NCBI GenBank assembly: GCA_030597645.1
Contig: JAUVRN010000039.1
Location: 1-9,754, forward strand
Source: Candidatus Zixiibacteriota bacterium
GTDB taxonomy: Bacteria > Zixibacteria > MSB-5A5 > JAUVRN01
Reading direction: 5' to 3'
DNA: 9,754 nt
Position numbers and translations under genes: made by a program. This document shows, piece by piece, positions 6,007 to 9,754 of the stretch. A model generated the notes under the pieces. The model saw nothing but the letters and a program-made list of their open reading frames with translations, made no database searches and was not told the origin of the DNA. Numbering within the stretch: position 1 is the first letter of the stretch; every line of letters begins with the position of its first letter.

Positions 6007-7551
6007 TTAATCGTCCGGCTCGGCGGAGCGAAACCACTGGCCCAGCATCTGCCCGCTCAACGTCTGCGGGCGGGTAGGCAGAAACTCGTTGCAGGCCGAA
6101 TCGTACCGGTAGTCGCTTGACCACTCTTCGTGTCGGCGGACGACCTGCCCAATCGCGTCGACGACGTAGGCCATTTCCTCGTCGGTGGTAGTCGGATGGA
6201 ACGACATCCGCACCCAACCCGGCTTTTCGGAGAGATCCCCGTGGTCGATCTTGTCGGTAATGAGCTTGGACTGCAGTGGATCCACGTGCAGAAGATAGTG
6301 GCCGTAGGTGCCGGCGCAGGAACAGCCCCCCCGCACCTGGATGCCAAAGCGGTCGTTCAGCAATCTCACCATCAGGTTATAGTGGACCTGCTCTACGTAG
6401 AATGAGACAATGCCCAGTCGATCTTGCAGGTGATCAGCCAGCACATGGAGATGCGAGATTCTTCTCAACCCGTCCAGTGCCGCCGCCAGGAGCTGATCCT
6501 CCCGCGCCCGGATCTTCGCCGTGCCCATCTCCTCCTTGAGCTCGACGGCCAGCGCGGCCTTGATCGACTGCAGGAATGCGGGCGTGCCGCCATCCTCCCG
6601 TAATTCGATTCCATCAATGTACTTGCGGCCGCCCCACGGATTGGTCCAGTCCACCGTACCGCCCCCGGGCTGATCGGGCACCTCGTTGTCGTACAGGCTG
6701 GAATCGAATACGAGAACGCCCGCCGCGCCCGGTCCGCCCAGGAACTTGTGTGGCGAAAAGAATATGGCATCCAGCCGCCCGGCCGGGTCCTCGGGGTGCA
6801 TGTTGATGTCGACGTAGGGTGCGGCCGCCGCATAATCGACGAAACAGTAGCCGCCAAATTCGTGCATGATCGCCGCCATCGCGTGAATGGGGGGGCGAAT
6901 CCCGGTTACATTGGAACCCGCCGTAAACGCACCGATTTTCGTTTTGCGGTCTTTGTGCTTTATCAGAAGCGAACGGAGGTTGTCCAGATTGACCAGTCCC
7001 TGCTCGTCAGGCTCGATGCACTCCACGTCCGCGATCGTCTCCAGCCACGAGGTATGATTGGAGTGATGTTCCATGTGCGAAATGAACACCACCGGCCGGA
7101 GTTCGTCTGGGATATTGACGTACGGCCGCAGGCGGTCGGGGACTTTGAGCCCGAGCATGCGTTGAAACTTGACCAGGACTCCGGTCATGCCCGAGCCCGT
7201 GGTGAGGATCACGTCGTCAGGTCCGGCCTTGACGTGCCGCTTGATAATGACATGCGCCCGGTGATAGGCCTGAGTCATCAACGTGCCGGTCACGCTCGAT
7301 TCGGTGTGCGTGTTGCCGACGTACGGACCGAGCCCGGTGACCAGGTTGCGCTCGATAGGTTCGAACAACCGTCCTGAAGCCGTCCAGTCGAAATAGACGA
7401 TGCGCCGATCGCCGAACGGAGTCGGGAACGACTGATCGATTCCGATGATGTTGCGCCGGAACGGAGCGAAGTAAGCCTCGAGGTCTCGGCCTGTCTCTAC
7501 GGCCGTATCAGCAGGCGTCGACTCAGAGTTCACACCGCCACCTTGTCTCAT
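6007..7551 (-). CDS. Class V aminotransferase-fold PLP enzyme, SufS-like cysteine desulfurase family
   Basis: The protein is 514 residues from ATG 7551. It has a complete fold-type I PLP site. TTGSGMTG is the cofactor phosphate-binding turn, and HMEHHSNHTSW supplies the ring-stacking His (H162). CFVDYAAAAPY contains the cofactor Asp (D239), and SPHKFLGGPGA contains the Schiff-base Lys (K269). RGGCSCAGTYG places C412 where SufS has its catalytic Cys, with an extra C410. Family members remove sulfur from cysteine, or in related branches act as lyases or epimerases. It is about 100 residues longer than typical SufS, with extra sequence at both ends and inside. No SufBCD, SufE or IscU gene is nearby, so a housekeeping Fe-S role is not supported by context. 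An AGGGAG site lies ten bases before ATG 7551; GTG 7533 is an alternative start. The open frame upstream of 7551 has no family-like sequence. Confidence 0.88.
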   Translation of the reverse strand: MRQGGGVNSESTPADTAVETGRDLEAYFAPFRRNIIGIDQSFPTPFGDRRIVYFDWTASGRLFEPIERNLVTGLGPYVGNTHTESSVTGTLMTQAYHRAHVIIKRHVKAGPDDVILTTGSGMTGVLVKFQRMLGLKVPDRLRPYVNIPDELRPVVFISHMEHHSNHTSWLETIADVECIEPDEQGLVNLDNLRSLLIKHKDRKTKIGAFTAGSNVTGIRPPIHAMAAIMHEFGGYCFVDYAAAAPYVDINMHPEDPAGRLDAIFFSPHKFLGGPGAAGVLVFDSSLYDNEVPDQPGGGTVDWTNPWGGRKYIDGIELREDGGTPAFLQSIKAALAVELKEEMGTAKIRAREDQLLAAALDGLRRISHLHVLADHLQDRLGIVSFYVEQVHYNLMVRLLNDRFGIQVRGGCSCAGTYGHYLLHVDPLQSKLITDKIDHGDLSEKPGWVRMSFHPTTTDEEMAYVVDAIGQVVRRHEEWSSDYRYDSACNEFLPTRPQTLSGQMLGQWFRSAEPDD

Positions 7552-7726
7552 GTGTCGTTTTCTCCCTGGGGCAATATACGCACGGCGGTCCTGTCGGACC
7601 CATCCAAACCGCACGTACAGAACAGGTCGCGCAGCGGCACTCAGGGTGCAGGACACGATCTTGGCCGCAGGCGGGCAACGGCCGGAACCAGGCATCTGAC
7701 ACCGCCTCTGTCGCCGGATAGGCTCC

Positions 7727-7754
7727 GATTCCCGCGTTCCGAATCCCGCGTTCC
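7727..7754. repeat. Tandem duplication of a 14-base unit
   Basis: GATTCCCGCGTTCC (7727-7740) is followed directly by GAATCCCGCGTTCC (7741-7754), matching at 13 of 14 positions. It lies in the divergent promoter region. It could be a paired binding site or a simple slippage duplication. Confidence 0.6.
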
Positions 7755-7887
7755 GGCGAAGATGGCCCTTGATCCGGCACGACCTACACCTGATGTTGAG
7801 TATACAGAGTCTCCTCGTCCCATATGCAATCCAGATATCTGCTCGCGCTTGGAGGAGCATCTGTATCGATCTACATCGCAATTAGTT

Positions 7888-7894
7888 AGGGAGG
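7888..7894 (+). promoter_or_regulatory. Shine-Dalgarno of the S74 gene
   Basis: AGGGAGG lies eight bases before ATG 7903. This strong site, together with the signal peptide that follows, fixes the start there rather than at the in-frame ATG 360 bases upstream. Confidence 0.8.
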
Positions 7895-7902
7895 CTATTG
7901 CC

Positions 7903-9423
7903 ATGAACAGAGTTGCCCTACGGTACGCGCTTCTATTGGCCGCGGTAATCTCAACCAGTGTCGGCGGTCGGGCCGATACACCTGCGGAAGTTGGTCTCCA
8001 GGGCCGTCTCACCGATGAGACCGGAACGCCCGTGACTGCAGGTGTCAAGACAATGACGTTCGCCATCTTCGCGACGGAGACCGCGGGCACCGCGCTCTGG
8101 GCGGAGACCCTGCAGGTTTTGTCAGATGATGACGGGTTGTGGAATGCGCGCCTGGGCGGGCAATCGCCTCTGACCGCCACGGTCTTCGACGCGGTCCCAC
8201 GCTGGCTGGAGATCAGTGTGGACGACGGTGTCAATCCAGTCGAATCTCTGCCGCGAGTGGAACTGGCCGCCAATCCATACGCATACCGCGTGAGCACGTT
8301 GGATGGAGCGACGGGCGGCTCGGTGTTCGGCGACCTGGTTTTCGACAACGATGTACAGATCGGCGGTCGTGCCGTCATCGGATCGGGTCACGCCAGCAGT
8401 GGCAACTATGCGTTTGTGGCCGGTGAGAGCAACGCAGCGAGCGCGGACTACTGTACGGTCTCGGGCGGCACGAACAACAGCGCGAGCACCGTGTACTCGA
8501 CCATCGGAGGCGGCCGCGGAAACCAGATCACGGAAGGGACGCTTCAGGAAGGATTAAACCGACCCGCTCAAATCGGAGGCGCGACTATCGGTGGTGGTGA
8601 ATTCAATTCGGTTACCGGTGCCGCCACAACCATTTCGGGCGGATCGGGAAATACAGCCACGGGGAACTGGGCATCCGTAGGCGGGGGTGAAGGCAACATC
8701 GCCAACGGCGATCACGCCACCGTCGCGGGGGGCAAGAATATCACGGCCAGTGCGAACGGAGCCACGGTCGTTGGTGGCCTGTTCAACCAGGCAAGCAACC
8801 TGGGTGCAACCGTGGTGGGCGGACACGCAGATACGGCCAGCGGTGCCTACGCAACCACGCCGGGAGGATTCGGGAACAGAGCTGCAGGCGCTTATTCCCT
8901 GGCCGCAGGTCGGCGCGCAAAGGCCAACGCAGCCGGCGTGTTCGTCTGGGCGGACCAGAGTGACTTCGACTTTGCCGGCACCACACCCAACGAGTTCGCC
9001 GTGCGCGCCACGGGTGGCTCCCGCTTCGTCACGGCGATTGACGGCAGTGGAGCACCCACCGCCGGCGTGGTCCTGGCCGCGGGTGCCGGCTCCTGGTCAT
9101 CGCTCAGCGATAGCGCGTCCAAGGAACACATCCACCCGATACAGAGCGGTGACATCCTGAAAGCGGTTGTCGAGCTGCCGATTGCAGAGTGGAACTACAG
9201 GTCACAATCGCAATCCACCCGCCATGTCGGTCCGATGGCGCAGGATTTCTACCGGCTCTTCGGACTGGGCGAAAGTGAGCGGTATGTTTACAGCGAGGAC
9301 ATGGCGGGCGTCGCGCTGGCCGCCATCCAGGAATTGTACAGGCAGAACCGGGAGATCAAAGACGAGAACGAGGCGTTACTTCTGCGCCTGCAAGCCCTGG
9401 AGAGGGCCGTAGAGGCTCGATAG
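7903..9423 (+). CDS. Secreted YadA-head-repeat protein with C-terminal S74 intramolecular chaperone
   Basis: This is a 506-residue protein. A signal peptide (about residues 1-24, ALLLAAVISTSVGGRA) is followed by a beta-rich domain (VGLQGRLTDETGTPVTAG through LPRVELAANPYAYRV). That domain is common at the N-terminus of bacterial S74 or collagen-like surface proteins. Residues about 166-345 hold some eleven 14-residue YadA-type repeats (pattern YATVxGGxxNxASG), which form a trimeric left-handed beta-roll; the third repeat carries an insertion (TEGTLQEGLNRPAQ). Residues 397-506 form the S74 domain, with LSDSASKEHI, IAEWNYR (427-433), HVGPMAQDF (441-449), DMAGVALAAIQEL and a C-terminal coiled coil. 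The proposed catalytic pair, Ser402 and Lys407, keeps the five-residue spacing known in S74 autoproteases, so trimerisation followed by self-release of the chaperone is likely. The probable product is a trimeric surface fibre or stalk; its ligand is unknown. No phage genes are nearby. Confidence 0.92.
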   Translation: MNRVALRYALLLAAVISTSVGGRADTPAEVGLQGRLTDETGTPVTAGVKTMTFAIFATETAGTALWAETLQVLSDDDGLWNARLGGQSPLTATVFDAVPRWLEISVDDGVNPVESLPRVELAANPYAYRVSTLDGATGGSVFGDLVFDNDVQIGGRAVIGSGHASSGNYAFVAGESNAASADYCTVSGGTNNSASTVYSTIGGGRGNQITEGTLQEGLNRPAQIGGATIGGGEFNSVTGAATTISGGSGNTATGNWASVGGGEGNIANGDHATVAGGKNITASANGATVVGGLFNQASNLGATVVGGHADTASGAYATTPGGFGNRAAGAYSLAAGRRAKANAAGVFVWADQSDFDFAGTTPNEFAVRATGGSRFVTAIDGSGAPTAGVVLAAGAGSWSSLSDSASKEHIHPIQSGDILKAVVELPIAEWNYRSQSQSTRHVGPMAQDFYRLFGLGESERYVYSEDMAGVALAAIQELYRQNREIKDENEALLLRLQALERAVEAR

Positions 9424-9754
9424 CCGCAGTAAGATTCACGCTCTCAATGCCTTACCGTGGGCCCGGCGCCGCGGTTTCCCATGCGGCTACATACCTGTGC
9501 GGAGGTGTCGTGGTCATCATTGCGACAAACAGCCGGTTGACGGCGAGCCGAGCACACCACATATTGCGTCTGACTGCTACATACCCCGGATACATGCTGG
9601 CTATAAGGATAAAGTCGCAGTCTTGTATATAGGGGCACAATACATACACGTCGCGCCCGCCCCTCTGCTCGGTACAACTGAATATACGGTCGGTCCCGTC
9701 TGCGTGCATTCATGTCCTCTGGCGCCGCCTGTGGCCGGTCGTGACCGCTAGCTA
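9424..9754. other. Intergenic region at right edge, comparatively AT-rich
   Basis: These 331 bases follow the S74 gene. They are richer in A and T than the genes and contain repeated TACATA/ATACA-type words, including an exact ten-base repeat GCTACATACC at 9486-9495 and 9576-9585. Short frames exist on both strands, but none has a good ribosome site or a recognisable product. No hairpin with a T-run follows the S74 stop. A promoter-like element is listed separately. Confidence 0.5.
9537..9565 (+). promoter_or_regulatory. Possible sigma70-type promoter facing right
   Basis: TTGACG (9537-9542) and CATATT (9560-9565) are separated by exactly 17 bases. The first matches five of six and the second four of six consensus positions. 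It would serve a gene beyond the right edge. This is a single-sequence match, so a chance occurrence is quite possible. Confidence 0.3.

Larger units (their letters stand above)
7552..7902. other. Divergent intergenic region between desulfurase-like and S74 genes
   Basis: These 351 bases lie between two divergently transcribed genes and must hold both promoters. Frames run through it on both strands, but they lack any family-like sequence and I treat them as non-coding. A TATATT hexamer on the minus strand (7573-7578) resembles a -10 box, but it would place the transcript start on top of the Shine-Dalgarno. TATACA at 7801-7806 on the plus strand has no good -35. A short tandem duplication lies at 7727-7754. 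Confidence 0.5.

Noticed and set aside
6748..7377. A 209-residue plus-strand frame opposite the desulfurase-like gene
   Set aside because: It is antisense to a well-conserved enzyme and has no recognisable features or ribosome site.
7573..7578. TATATT as the -10 box of the desulfurase-like gene
   Set aside because: No -35 partner at 16-18 bases, and the implied transcript start would remove the ribosome site.
7552..7881. N-terminal extension of the desulfurase-like protein by 110 residues to an upstream ATG at 7881
   Set aside because: The added sequence is Arg/Cys-rich, has no family-like features, and would ignore the AGGGAG site before ATG 7551. It is typical of a chance open frame in GC-rich DNA.
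7543..7902. Extension of the S74 protein upstream to ATG 7543
   Set aside because: It would bury the signal peptide 120 residues inside the protein and ignore the strong AGGGAGG site before ATG 7903.
7641..8378. A 245-residue minus-strand frame across the start of the S74 gene
   Set aside because: It is antisense to a gene with a clear signal peptide and domains; its composition is that of a shadow.

Overview
The window is GC-rich and densely coded, with clear Shine-Dalgarno sites and genes on both strands, so it is bacterial chromosome. The protein families suggest an uncultivated, environmental lineage such as the FCB group, Candidatus Eisenbacteria or Krumholzibacteria, or Latescibacterota. 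These include a secreted fibronectin-III protein with a TAPGDDG motif, a secreted YadA-head/S74 protein with a GRLTDETGTPV-type N-terminal domain, and a polytopic TPR membrane protein with a DWDLF motif. That taxonomic guess is inference; there is no rRNA or marker gene here. I see no intact transposase, tRNA, CRISPR array or phage module.

Layout. 1-157 is the 3' end of an unrecognised plus-strand gene. 196-2160 (+) encodes a 654-residue membrane protein with C-terminal TPR-like repeats. Its 3' end overlaps, tail to tail, a minus-strand pair: a 56-residue small gene (2735-2565) followed by a 137-residue membrane protein (2538-2125). 2736-3184 is a gene-poor stretch with two stem-loops. 3619-3185 (-) is a secreted protein that stops just inside a second FN3 domain. 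3909-4817 (+) is an EamA/DMT transporter whose stop codon overlaps the GTG start of a GT-B glycosyltransferase-like gene (4810-5994, +). That pair converges, 12 bases apart, on a minus-strand SufS-like class V aminotransferase/cysteine desulfurase (7551-6007). A 351-base divergent intergenic region leads to a plus-strand secreted protein with YadA-like head repeats and a C-terminal S74 intramolecular chaperone domain (7903-9423). 9424-9754 is comparatively AT-rich and has no convincing gene.

How they may work together. The only firm functional coupling is DMT transporter plus glycosyltransferase, which share a translational overlap and suggest a glycoconjugate or lipid-sugar export step. The TPR membrane protein also resembles GT-C-type membrane enzymes in overall shape. 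Two genes make secreted or surface proteins. A cell-envelope theme is therefore reasonable, but no complete pathway is visible and I do not find a clearly new defence or mobile system.
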